Made by a program: the position numbers and the translations under genes. A DNA stretch of 64,000 bases from Basidiobolus ranarum (lineage: Eukaryota > Basidiobolomycota > Basidiobolomycetes > Basidiobolales), in contig JASJQH010006879.1 in assembly GCA_040143965.1 (NCBI GenBank), positions 1-64,000 on the forward strand, in the 5' to 3' direction. Positions 20,946 to 33,010 of this stretch are shown here, in pieces. Numbering within the stretch: the stretch's first letter is position 1; each line of letters begins with the position of its first letter. Below the pieces are notes generated by a model. The model made no database searches. It had not been told where the DNA came from and worked only from the letters and a program-made list of their open reading frames with translations.

Positions 20946-22015
20946 TTATGACTCAAGGATGGTCGCTACATAAGGAAGTACGTGGGAAGATGTGTACACT
21001 CCAGCACAAGCTTGTGCGCATTCTTTCAAATGCTTAGGATGTGGTGCTGAATCAGTACCAAGGAAGAAACGTGGATGACCTTCCTTGATTACTTGTCTCA
21101 AGGCAGCGCGATCCTGAGGATATTTAGCAACTGGCTTACAAAAATGATGAGCTTGACCAGCCCAATCATCCACAGTAAGACTCAAATGATGTACAGTAAT
21201 AGTACAACCAACAGTATCTCCTAAGGATTTAACCTATAAAAGGTTAGAATTGTAGAACAATCATTAAAAAGATTAACTTATAGTTGTACCATATCAACAG
21301 CCGCTTTAGTAGTAGCATGCTCTAAAACGATTCTCAATTTAGGGAATGCTTCGTGTAGTTCCTTTAAGTGACTTAAGAAAGTTTCCTCGGCATTCATAAC
21401 GCAGATATTCTTCTCGGCGTCGCTAGGTACTTCTCCGTGAAGGTTGAGTACCAAACCCTCCTCTTCCATGGCCTTGAATACTGGGTAGTAAGCAGTATAA
21501 CTTTCAATGCCAGAGTCACTGTTAGTGGTTACACCTCTAGGATAAGATTTAACCCCTAAAACACGACCAAGGTATTAGATATAGTAGGATTTTATGAAAT
21601 ACTCGTATGAAATCACCTTTAACACCAGCTTTCGCGGCTTTTCTGATTTCCTCGGGGTTAAGTTCGGGTGAAAGATACAAGGTCATCAAAAAGGTCACAT
21701 TAGGAGCAAGTTGTTGGAGTTCAGCTTTATATGCGAGAGCTTGTTCAGTATTTGCCACGACAGGTTTCAAGTTTGGCTGGAAAAAAGATTAATCAGGGGA
21801 ATCTTCTTATAAATAGGAAATCTAGAGAAATAGCTCTTTTATACCATAATGTAGGCGAGAGAAACACCACCCTTCTCAACTTCGGGGGTGACCAACTTCA
21901 TAAGGTCACCTTGACGAAGGTGAAGATGAAAGTCACAAGCAGCAGGTACAGTGATAGTGTTTACCATTCTTACTCCAGTTCTTTTTACTACGTTTCTAAC
22001 CAACGAAGAAAGCAT
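20946..22015 (-). CDS. URA4: Dihydroorotase
   Basis: Four exons encode a type II dihydroorotase, which cyclises carbamoyl-aspartate to dihydroorotate in pyrimidine synthesis. Visible signatures are the metal-binding HLHLRQGD near the N-terminus, the MPNLKPVV block joined across intron 1, GVKSYPRGVTTNS carrying the carbamylated-lysine site across intron 2, LNLHGE, and the LEHATT histidine. The C-terminal FFLGTDSAPHPKH holds the catalytic Asp. The start at 22015 (MLSSLVRNVVKRTGVRMVNTI) was preferred; a second Met (MVNTI) about 17 codons later is closer to the usual N-terminus, so a short leader is possible. This is the only complete copy; its 3' third was duplicated into the left unit. Confidence 0.95.
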
Positions 22016-22495
22016 TTTTATGAGAATATTAAAGTATTGAATTTTTTTACATCTGATATCAATCATTCATCTGACTATATCGAAATGGTGACTGACATAT
22101 GTTCAATCTATTGATTTAGAAAATTATCCGAAAATCTTTGGAAATGTGGGATAAACCTTTGATCGTCCCATTTCAAATAATCATCATGGTTAATGTCTAG
22201 TAAATCAACGGTGCAAGTGTATCTTGCTTCTTACACACCTACTACGATTAACAAGAAATTAAGTATACAGTATGTGTGTGGAGATACTTTGTGAAAAGAG
22301 GTAAGAGGATTTATTAAAGGTTATGGATAATATCTTTAAAGTTGAAAAAAACGAAAGGAAAGGTAATAAGAAAATACTGTAACTCTACCATAATCTCCAT
22401 GAAAATAAAGGAGAATTGTTGGATGGTAGTTTAAGAGCAGGTAATATTTCAAGTGTGAATAGTATACCTGTTTCACTCCATCGCTATAGTCTCTC
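22016..22495. other. Intergenic region
   Basis: Promoter of dihydroorotase and 3' UTR of CDC42. AT-rich, with no coding frame or repeat recognised. Confidence 0.4.
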
Positions 22496-23350
<855 letters not shown>

Positions 23351-24010
23351 AGATGTACCTATTTACTTCTCATCAGAAACAAAGTTGAGATGTTAGTTGT
23401 CTGACGTAAGTATAGGGAAGTGGTTGAAATACCTTGAGTGGAGATTACAAATACCAGTTAGACGAATAACTATTATATTTCAGTAATAAAGAGGATAAGG
23501 AATTAAAGGACGTTTCTTTTTGTCCAGTCAGAAGAAAAACAAAAAGAATAGACGAAGGTGATCGATAATGAGAGTAGTAGGTGGAGGGATCAAGTTTACA
23601 AGTTAGCACTCCCTCAACCATACCAAGAAATCAAGAAGTGATCATCTGATTGGTTAGATGCTCAGAAATAATGTTTATTGTAATTTCGTGTATCAAAATT
23701 TAACGAATCTCTTAATACTTGCATTCATTATGATGGGTTGCGGTACATAAGTCACCCTACAATACCTATGTACGTTGATGCAGTTATTCATTCCAAAGTG
23801 CGATTATTGGAGTTTGGTGGCGAAATCTGGTTATAGGAAATTACCATGTTAATTAATATCCTAATTTATCAAATAGTCTCATGAAATACTCGAAAAATTC
23901 GATCAAATCAATGTTTTGTTTGCGAAACCAGGACTAGATGGGAACCAAACCAAATCAAACAAATTCCTCTTTCCAGAAAACAACACCAACACTTTAACTA
24001 TTGAGTTTAC
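23351..24010. other. Divergent promoter region of CDC42 and gamma-tubulin
   Basis: About 660 bp between two housekeeping genes that point apart. AT-rich, no structured element recognised. Confidence 0.45.
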
Positions 24011-25928
24011 ATGCCTCGTGAAATCATCACCCTCCAGGCCGGTCAATGCGGCAACCAAAGTATGAGTTTCTATTCGAATATTTATCTGAAATTTATGCTC
24101 ATCCATTTGTATAAAAGTTGGAGTAGAATTTTGGTCTCAACTTTGTGCTGAACACGGTATAAACAAAGACGGGATACTCGAGGATTTTGCCGTAGAAGGA
24201 GTTGACAGAAAAGACGTTTTTTTCTACCAGGTTTCTATCTACAAATCTTATTTCAATTCTCGATCGGTCGTTATAACGAAGATTCTTATGAAAACAGGCT
24301 GATGACGAACATTACATCCCCAGAGCTATATTGGTTGATTTAGAGCCAAGAGTTAGTGAATAATATTCATTTTTTATACCCAGAATTGTACTGAGCTTTG
24401 TTATCGGTCATAGGTTATCAACAATATTACTTCTTCTGAATATGCAAATCTTTACAACCCTGAGAATATATTTGTATCTAAGGATGGTGGTGGAGCTGGT
24501 AACAATTGGGCGCACGGTTACGGTCAAGGAGAAAAGATATACGAGGAAGTGTTTGATATGCTGGATAGAGAAGCCGAAGGTAGTGAGTCATTGGAGGTAG
24601 GAGCTTAGTGTAAGCTTTAAGGTTGCATCAGTCACTGAATATCTTCCACTCAACTAGGGATTCATGCTTCTCCACTCAATTGCTGGAGGAACCGGCTCTG
24701 GGCTTGGTTCTTTTCTTTTAGAAAAATTAAATGATCGTTTTCCCAAGAAGTTGATCCAAACATATTCGGTTTTCCCCAATAACGAGGAGGTTTCTGATGT
24801 TGTTGTTCAGCCCTATAACAGTATCTTGAGTTTGAAGAGATTGACTCAAAATGCTGATAGTGTGGTATGATCTCAAAGAACAGTCTAGTTATATATCAAA
24901 TCAAGACTAATTAGATCAACCCTTCTAGGTTGTGTTGGATAATGCTGCTCTTACTAGAATCGCTGTGGACAAATTACACATTGAGACACCCACTTTCGTT
25001 CAAACGAATCAACTTGTACGCTCCTTATCATTTATCATCGTGGCATCAATGATAAGCTCAATCTCACTTCGAATTATGATTACTTTAGGTATCCACTGTT
25101 ATGTCTGCTAGTACTACCACTCTCAGATATCCCGGGTATATGAATAACGACCTTGTTGGATTGATAGCCTCTCTTATACCAACACCCAAATGTCATTACT
25201 TGATGACTTCGTACACCCCTTTCACTAGTGACGCTGGAGACATGGTATGTTTATTGATTATTACTATAGAGTTAATGTTTGTTCTAACACCCATGACCTA
25301 GTCCAAATCGGTGAGAAAAACGACTGTTCTCGATGTTATGCGTCGTCTTCTTCAGCCTAAGAACAAGATGGTCTCTACCAATCCCAGTAAGAAAAGTTGC
25401 TATATCTCCGCACTCAATATTATTCAAGGTGAGGCTGATCCCACAGAGGTCCATAAATCTCTGCTCAGAATCCGTGAAAGACGTCTTGCCCAATTCATTC
25501 CTTGGGGACCTGCTAGTATTCAGGTTGCACTCACTCGTAAATCACCATATATTCAGACTCAACATCGTGTGAGTGGGTTAATGTTGGCTAACCACACTAG
25601 TATTGCTTCGGTAAGTAAAGGCATAGTTTCAGAGTCACTCATCTAATTGCGTATTAACGAACTTTTCTATCATAAGCTCTTTAAGCGTGTTTGTGATCAG
25701 TATGATCGCCTTAGAAAGCGAAATGCCTTCGTCGATCGTTACAAGCAGGAGGCAATATTTGCTGGTGGACTAGAGGAGTTCGATGACTCTAGAGAAGTGG
25801 TTCAAGACTTAATTGATGAATATCGCGCTTGTGAAAGACCTGACTATATCAGTCATGTATGTATAATGTTCTTTATTACTCGCTAATTATTATTTCTAAC
25901 GTTACTTCCTTTCTAGGCTCAGAATTGA
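24011..25928 (+). CDS. TUB4: Gamma-tubulin
   Basis: About nine exons starting [16 protein letters not shown]. Later exons give [47 protein letters not shown] in pieces, [28 protein letters not shown] carrying the tubulin GGTGSG GTP-binding signature, [24 protein letters not shown], and the C-terminus YISHAQN. The GGGAGNNWA and [18 protein letters not shown] blocks identify gamma-tubulin rather than alpha or beta. It nucleates microtubules at the spindle pole body within the gamma-tubulin complex. The last exon is tiny, encoding only AQN and the stop. 'TUB4' is the yeast name; animals use TUBG1. Confidence 0.95.
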
Positions 25929-26613
25929 GAAGTATGTTGATTAGAATTTATGCTACTTTTCATTAGAGTTAAATTTGATATTGTAAAATACCGTAGCTCA
26001 TTCTTCACTTATTCTCATCTCCTTCCACGTACATCCACCTTCGTCTTAGAGAACAATAAATATTTCCTGTGATATTTATCTACATGTTCAGTATCTTTTA
26101 ATGCATATATGTGAAGAATCCTCATTTGAAGTTAATGAGGTTCATTTAATTTGCTTCCATCAAAAGAAGTTTGACGAGTATCACTTTGCGCCTATCAAGA
26201 GGCAAATCTAGAATATGCGGTTAGACAAGAGGGAGATCATTTATCCTTGCATGAACAAGGTAAACCGTAAAAGGAGATTTCGAGTGAGCTGAACTATTCA
26301 CCATGTTGCTGATGCTCTACTAGTGCAAAGGCTACTAAAAAACCTTTAAAAACAGTCACACAAAACTAAGGGAATACGTCCCTGAATACGCAATGCCTAG
26401 TGGTATATTATACGTTTGTGATTAATGCTACGAATAGTTGCTTCGAATATTATCCTATAAATTCGCAAGATAGACAATGGCATGATATCGTCACCGAAAA
26501 CTCTATTCTATATATAACACTTAGTTACACTTAGTCACACTAAAGCTATAAAGCAATATACGTTCGAGACCAAGTCACATTACTTAACAGTCAGATGATA
26601 AAAAATATTTAAA
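25929..26613. other. Intergenic region
   Basis: Gamma-tubulin 3' UTR and promoter of the next gene. No coding frame, RNA gene or repeat recognised. Confidence 0.4.
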
Positions 26614-28289
26614 ATGTGGTGGTGGTGCTATTTGGCAGTATCGTCTAACATGTCGAATACTTTCCATCTTATACTACCGTTAATATTCTTATTAACTTTC
26701 TTTGGACCTGGTTTTCAAAGTATTTCAATATTTCCTTATTTTAGTCTTACACTCGCACTTCACTATGTCACTCATACTCAGATTTTGCACGTTCTCTTTT
26801 TGAGTTTAACCTTAAGCCTTGGATCTTCCTTTGCCTACCTAGGGATATTACAAAACCATGAATGGTCTTTGAGTGAAACTTTAATCACAGTTGGATGCTG
26901 TTTTCTTATAGGCAGTGTATTGACACTACCTTTCGTTGCCTATAAAGTCTTCATAAATCGTTGGAGCAATCTTCATTTATCAGTACTTTCCTTTCCCGTA
27001 TCCTGGACAGGAGTTTGGATAGTCTATTACTATATTAGTCCAATTGGGAGTTGGGGAAGTTATGCTTATTCCCAGGTTGGTATAGAGCCTATTATACAAC
27101 TTTCTTCGCTTGCTGGCATCTCGGGAATCGATTTTATACTGTCTTGGTCTGCTTCGGTACTTAATCTCTTGCTAAATTGGGACTATTTTCATTCTTCTCA
27201 AACGACTATTGGAGAAGAGCAACCTCTATTATCTTCCCAGAATAGAACTAATTCTACACCGACAACTCATAAAATTTCATGGAAAAAGTTATGCACACCA
27301 ATTGGAATATATCTTACAGTCATGAGTATTTTACTCTCTTATGGAGCTGCCCGACACAATATTCTCCCCGGTTCGTTCTATATGAAATTCATTGACCAAA
27401 CCATTCCATCAACTGTAACATTGGGATGTGTCATTGGAAACAATATAGATTCTAAGCATTCGGAATATTTTGAGCAAACTCGGGATTTAGCATCCAAAGG
27501 TGGAGAGATCATTATTTGGTCAGAATCTGCCGTTTCCGTGGAAAACCCTAAAAGCTATGAAAGCTTAGTAAATCAAGCTCGAAACATTTCCATAACTTAT
27601 GGAATTTATCTAGGTATCACTTATAACAAACGGTATCCGGGTGAAGAATATGGACAGAATATGGTTACACTATTGGATCCTAAAGGTCAAATCGCTTACA
27701 CGTATCAAAAGTCACATCCTGTTGTTATGGTCGAGACTGATCTTGCTCCTGGGCCCAAAGTAATTCCTTATGTTGATACTCCTAAATACGGTCGTCTAGC
27801 AAGTGCCATCTGCTTCGATTTAGACTTCAATTCTTTTATGCGTCAAGCCGGGGAAAACGAGGTCGATATCCTTCTACAGCCTTCTTGGACATGGGGTAAT
27901 TGTTGCTTATATTTCATCTGTGTTATGTTTGCTAGCCTGTATTTATCTTGTTTTCATCAGGTCCAATCGGAAAATATCACTCTGAAATTCAGTCTTTTCG
28001 TGCGGTTGAAAATGGAATGACCATACTCCGTTGTAGTTCATGGTCTCCTAGTACGGTCTATGATTCTACCCATCACCTTTATGCATATAAACAGAATCTT
28101 GGAGTTGGATCAATGCTAGCAGAGGTTCCTTTACGTCGCCATACCACAACATTGTATACTATATTTGGTGATCTATTTGCTTGGTGTTGTTTTGCTACAA
28201 TGCTTTTATATATTACCGTTTCGTGGGTTCCTATGGACAGGATTAGCAAATGGCCTGCACTTGCACAACTCCTTCAAACACGAGAGTAA
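26614..28289 (+). CDS. Membrane carbon-nitrogen hydrolase, apolipoprotein N-acyltransferase-like
   Basis: Two exons (26614-27895, 27961-28289) encode 536 residues. The first 250 contain about six to seven membrane helices, including GISGIDFILSWSASVLNLLL, comparable to the last helices before the catalytic domain in bacterial Lnt. The nitrilase-fold domain follows with the catalytic triad visible: Glu in IIIWSESAV, Lys in TYQKSHPVV and Cys in SAICFDLDF, then LLQPSWTWG/PIGKYHSEIQSFRAVENG. A final helix (LFAWCCFATMLLYITVSWV) ends the protein, as in Lnt. Lnt acylates the amino terminus of bacterial lipoproteins; a fungal substrate is not known to me, so only the architecture is asserted. An in-frame second Met (26650) is an alternative start. 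Confidence 0.85.
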
Positions 28290-28642
28290 TATTTGTATAT
28301 TGGATAGCTCTATCCATATTTTTTTTGTGTTTCACATCTTGCAAAGTCGATATTATGAGAAAATGAGGGTTATCATATGTTTTCAATTTCTAAATTGTGT
28401 GCGATATGCTGCTTTACTTCATTAAAGAGTGTTCAGAATTCTTGCTGATCATTACAAGAATTCCTTACATTTCTAATCAGATGTGCATATATTCTTCGAG
28501 AGTGATTAAATGCATTCATTTGTATTATATATAGTTCAATAATCTCAACCCCAAAGAATACAGGCATACATTCACTGTTAGAGAATTGACTTTTATTGAA
28601 CCCAGAGAGTTGATAATTAATTTTCTGTTGTAAATATTAACA
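28290..28642. other. Intergenic region
   Basis: Short gap with the 3' UTR of the N-acyltransferase-like gene and the HOP1 promoter. Nothing else recognised. Confidence 0.4.
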
Positions 28643-31304
28643 ATGCAAGCTCAGGCTCAAGTAAATCCTTTCTAGTATTGTATTAATTCAGCCATCATTT
28701 TCATCTAAAAATTCCTTTTGCTTGTTAGCAATCATCCAAACAGTTGGTAGAGACTCAACTACCAACGGAGCAACAAAGTTCTACTTTGGTGAAGAAACTT
28801 CTGCAGAGCTCACTTGGTTGTATCACTTATCTTCGGTGAGTAATTTATTTGTTAGTACATATAATGGAGAAGATATGACCAAGCTCAATCGTTTTCATAG
28901 TGCTCTTTTCCCCGAGGAAAACTACTTTACAGAGAATATAGGCAGTAATTCATGTTAGAGTATTTTCATTGTTTTGAATTTTTCATTACTAAGAGGCTTC
29001 AGAATTATCAATAAAGCAAATCAAACGAGGATTTTCAGCTGAAGGAGATACGCTCATTGACTGGATGGTAAAAGTATTTACATATCAATCTAATGTTGTA
29101 AGATGATTAACCTAAACCTTAGGAAAAAGGATGTTATCACGCACTGGAGAAGAAATATGTATGTATACTCACTTCAGTATTAAGAGACTATCAATTAATT
29201 TAACAACTTACAGTTGCGCTCCGTAATTTTGGGAATCTACCTTGATCCCAACGAGCCCACAAATCTTGCTGAAACCTATACTTTTGATATAACATATCCC
29301 GAAGAAGGAGAGACTAACATTACAATCACTAAGGATAATGAGGAGATAATGAGATTCAAATCCAAAGGAGAAATTAAGAAGGCCTCACAACAACTACTCA
29401 GGCGTTTGATTTTGCTCACGCAAACACTCAAAGTACTGATTGATATTGATATTTATTATTTTCCTATGTATTCGTTTTATTAATATCCATTGTCAGCCCC
29501 TTCCAGGTACTTTAAATCACATTAAATAAGCACTTTTAATGGGTTTGCCTTGAATTTGACGCTGTTATAGATAACCGATTTATCACTATGAAACTTCTAT
29601 ATTACGATGTTGCCCCTTCGGATTATGAGCCACCTCTCTTTAGACCAGAGGATCCAGATAAACGATTTGTATTTGAGGTTGAGCCAGAAAGAATTGATAT
29701 TGGTGAAGTGGAGACACCATACCATAGGTAAACTGGTTACTAGATATAACTTTTCTTTAGTCTAATTAATCATGAATTGTGACAGTCTCAATATCAAAGT
29801 TGCCACTATCTCCGACCATTTTGACGATCCGGAAGAAACTGACGAGAATTCCGAGATTCCGACTCAAGTGTTGGAAACGTCTATTCAGGATACCCAAGAA
29901 ATAACCAAACTGATAGCCGCATCATCACCAGATGAGCGTATATTGAGTTTGTCAGAAATAGAAGCTCAGACATATGAGAAAGTAGTATATGATGCAGAAA
30001 ATGAAGAGTGCACTCGGGATAGCTCCGAAGTATGTATAAATTAGAGAATGATATCAAGATTATAATTCATCAATTACTTTTTTTCCAAGGAAATATCTTT
30101 TACTCAGGCTACTGTGCCGATCGTACATAGTCAGGAATTAATTGCTACACAAGATTATTCGACATTTATTTCTGAGGTAAGAGTATAAAGTGTCTTAACC
30201 CTAATGATAGTCATTCTAATTAAATATTCAGTACTCTCTTACACCAAACAATACTAATACGACGATGACTTCCGAGAATCTAGATACTAATAGAGACTAT
30301 AGACATTATCCAACAGAACTAGATCCTATAGAATACTTGGAAAATCTCGCTCATAGCAAATTGCTGAAGTTGAGAATTGACAATGATGAACTCCCATCAC
30401 AAGTGACCTCATACCAAATGCAAGATGAGAAAAAAATGATCGTTCAATGTGTATGTGGATTGAATGAGAGTGATGGTGATATGGTAAAGAAACTAAGAAG
30501 ATGGTCATAAATTCATGCTATTTATGAATATGAATTATCTAGATATTCTGTGATTACTGTGGCACTTGGGGTCACATTGTTTGTTTCGGGTTCAAGTCGA
30601 AGGACGATTCAAGAATTCCAGATGTTCATATATGTTATGCCTGCAAATTTTCCAAGGATCCAGAGCTTAACCTACGGTATAATTCGAGAAGAATCGAGTC
30701 ATTAGCGATATGGAGACATTGTCTATCTATAATTTGGGATGAAGGTCTTGATTCGTGCCCTTTACTTGCGTGGAGATTAGGTTGAGTCATATTTATAATT
30801 ATACCCGAATATGCTTAGTCCCTTAATCAACCATATATTTAGGAATCAATACTCCAACAGCACGAAAGTTAATAAATCGTCTGTGCCGTGAGGGATTCCT
30901 GATTAAGACTAAGAAGGCTGGTGAACAAAAAATGCGAGGGAAGTATAGCTACCTGGTAGTAAAAAACCCGGAAATGGAAGAGATACTGGACCGCTATTTT
31001 AGTCAAGACCTTGATGTAGCTCTATTTCATTATGAAACAAAAAAAGTGAGTATTTTACTGCACAAAAATATAACATTGGTCTCACATTAATGAACTTTAA
31101 ATTGAAGCGGACAAACAGAGCCAGGACACTAACTAGGAAAAGATTATCCACCGAATGTGCCCCAAAGTTAACCGACAAGGTTAGTATTACCGAGATTGTT
31201 TATAAAGTACTAGTCAGTCTAATTGGTTACTATAGCTAGTTGAGAAAGACTCAAGAAAAAAGAGAAAGGTCTCAATTGCCCAAGACTCAATATCGGTGCT
31301 TTGA
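28643..31304 (+). CDS. HOP1: Meiotic HORMA-domain protein Hop1 with PHD finger
   Basis: At least a dozen exons from MQAQAQ. The HORMA domain spans roughly residues 15-230: SSLGCITYLRALFPEENYFTEN, IKRGFSAEGDTLIDWM, EKGCYHALEKKYLRSVILGIYLD, ETYTFDITYP. A linker follows, then a PHD-type zinc finger: CVCG, then FCDYCGTWGHIVCFGF and CYACKF, giving Cys/His pairs in C4HC3 order across an intron. A winged-helix-like segment follows (LAWRLGINTPTARKLINRLCREGFLI, in pieces). The tail ends with a basic nuclear-localisation-like KDSRKKRKVS and SIAQDSISVL. Hop1 organises meiotic chromosome axes; the PHD plus winged-helix region is the chromatin-binding module described in fungal Hop1. Exon joins in the linker are less certain than in the HORMA and PHD parts. 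Confidence 0.88.
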
Positions 31305-31756
31305 ATGTAACTTCGAAAGTATGATATATATTTTTGTAACGATTGAAAAGAATTTCTTATTTTTAATAACACTTCTGTGATTGCTTTGGCACAAGCTGCT
31401 GTACATGAAATAAAGTCACCAATTTGCATCTTAGCAGACTGCTTGTATTCGTTAAACTAACCACTGATGTCTCAGTAGTTCATAAAGATGTTTGATTGCT
31501 ACGGCAGGAGCTTGGATTTTATGGTCCAAGCGAGTTGAAACGAAATCGAAGCACTTCAAAGCTAAACGAAAAATCATTGAAACAGAAGTGTTTCCTTAAG
31601 GATTGCTATAGATACAAAAATATATTATCTAACAGGGGCAAACATAAGTTTTAAATTAGTATTTGATGAAGACGAAAGAGAAGATCAGAAAGTATTTAAA
31701 GGATAGTTTACTTTCGGCAGGTTAGTACTATCTAAGATTGAGTCGATTGATGAATA
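31305..31756. other. Intergenic region
   Basis: HOP1 3' UTR and promoter of the cysteine-rich gene. No frame or repeat recognised. Confidence 0.4.
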
Positions 31757-32653
31757 ATGGTGTGTAAAGCTATTGCTATCTCGCTACTTCTTTGTCTTGC
31801 TTCATTTTCAGGTAATATATCTTTATATATGTGATATCTTTATCTTCCAATCCTGATCAATAATTTTGGTAGTACTTGTCTCAACACAGCAGTCGAAGGT
31901 CGTGAATTCGTTAGGGATATCACCTGGATGCAGATACTGTCCAAGGATTCGAATAGGTTGCTTCAATGGATGCAAATCTAATCAAACATGTAAGATATAT
32001 CCCAGAACCTGTGGTAGCTGTGCAAGAGCGGAATGCGTTGAAGAAGAGGCACATCCCACTCCCCCACCACAGCCTCAATGTGTGAAATGTCCACCGCTAT
32101 ATCCTGCTTGTAATATTCGTTGTAGAGGAGGATATACCTGTGGAGTTCAGAAACAGACGTGCTCAACTTGTGCTCATTACACTTGCGTGCCATATGGTGA
32201 TTGAAACAGCTTAATATATTGGTATCATGAGCTTATAGGCTAATTATTTTGTCGCTATTAGAAAGTACAACGTATACATCTACACCTACACCCACTCCTG
32301 AACCATCAGAACCCTCGTGCCTTATTTGCCCACAATTCATCGCACCTTGCAACTTGGCTTGCAAAAAAGGATATAAATGTGAAACTCAGAGACAAACCTG
32401 CACCTCTTGTCCTCGGAATGCTTGTGTACCAGACAATGGTATGTTGGCTTTCTAAATATTATCGGATGAGTAGTGTTTGACCTATACTTTATCTTTAGAC
32501 CCAACCCACACAACTCCAGATGATCCAAAATATGAAACCATTGAAATCCCGGAAAAAGTGGAATACGTTCCTGGTGCACTTGAAATTCATAATGATATAG
32601 AGATAGTTAGAGATTTTCCTATTGATGATCCTACAAATCCAGCTCTTTATTAG
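31757..32653 (+). CDS. Secreted protein with three Opy2-like 8-cysteine repeats
   Basis: Four exons. MVCKAIAISLLLCLASFS is a signal peptide split by the first intron. Three repeats follow with identical cysteine spacing, C-x2-C-x6-C-x3-C-x5-C-x6-C-x2-C-x4-C, at about 31930-32028, 32080-32190 and 32310-32430. They resemble the N-terminal extracellular cysteine domain of Opy2, the fungal anchor of the HOG pathway. Repeats 1 and 2 are in one exon and repeat 3 in the next; Pro/Thr-rich linkers separate them. The C-terminus (DPTHTTPDDPKYETIEIPEKV... to ALY) is acidic and shows no membrane helix or GPI signal, so the protein is probably secreted or wall-associated, not a classical Opy2 membrane anchor. 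Confidence 0.75.
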
Positions 32654-33010
32654 TGAGAAGTTAAACGAGGTTTGCTAGGTTGACCATCCTCTATAATAAA
32701 TCAATTCAAAAAACCTAACCCTAACCCTGTTACCCACCGTTTCATTTTAATGGTTCAAATCACACGCTCGGCATATATACGGGTATTTTCCAACTAATTT
32801 GAATTATGTCATATGAGACTTTTAGTGATACGAGACTGCGTTTATTGAATGCTCTTTGTCAGCAGTTATTTAACTCAAGCATTGTCTTGTCAGGGTATCG
32901 CTTTGTCACGTGCACTTATGTAGCCCTTCGTCATGTTCGTAAATTGAACTATATATATATTATAGGCGACCAATATACTGATTTATTATCTTCAGGACGT
33001 ACTATACAGC
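32654..33010. other. Intergenic region with telomere-like promoter motif
   Basis: Contains AACCTAACCCTAACCCTG at 32712-32729, about 280 bp upstream of the SDR start. Nothing else recognised. Confidence 0.5.

Larger units (their letters stand above)
16071..21349 (+). repeat. Right copy of the ~5.3-kb tandem duplication
   Basis: Matches 10749-16075 end to end with a 53-bp deletion in NELF-A intron 1, a 16-bp net insertion at about 18,550 that creates a palindrome, a 6-bp deletion near 19,730 and scattered substitutions. It ends inside the intact dihydroorotase gene at 21345-21349. Confidence 0.95.

Noticed and set aside
10749-21349. The tandem units as an assembly artefact (uncollapsed haplotypes)
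   Set aside because: A haplotype artefact would leave complete genes on both sides. Here the left dihydroorotase ends abruptly at a microhomology inside an exon, and the units differ by independent stops and indels. Still worth a long-read check.
32740-32775. GGTTCAAATC, resembling a tRNA B box
   Set aside because: No matching A box or cloverleaf arms at the right distance.
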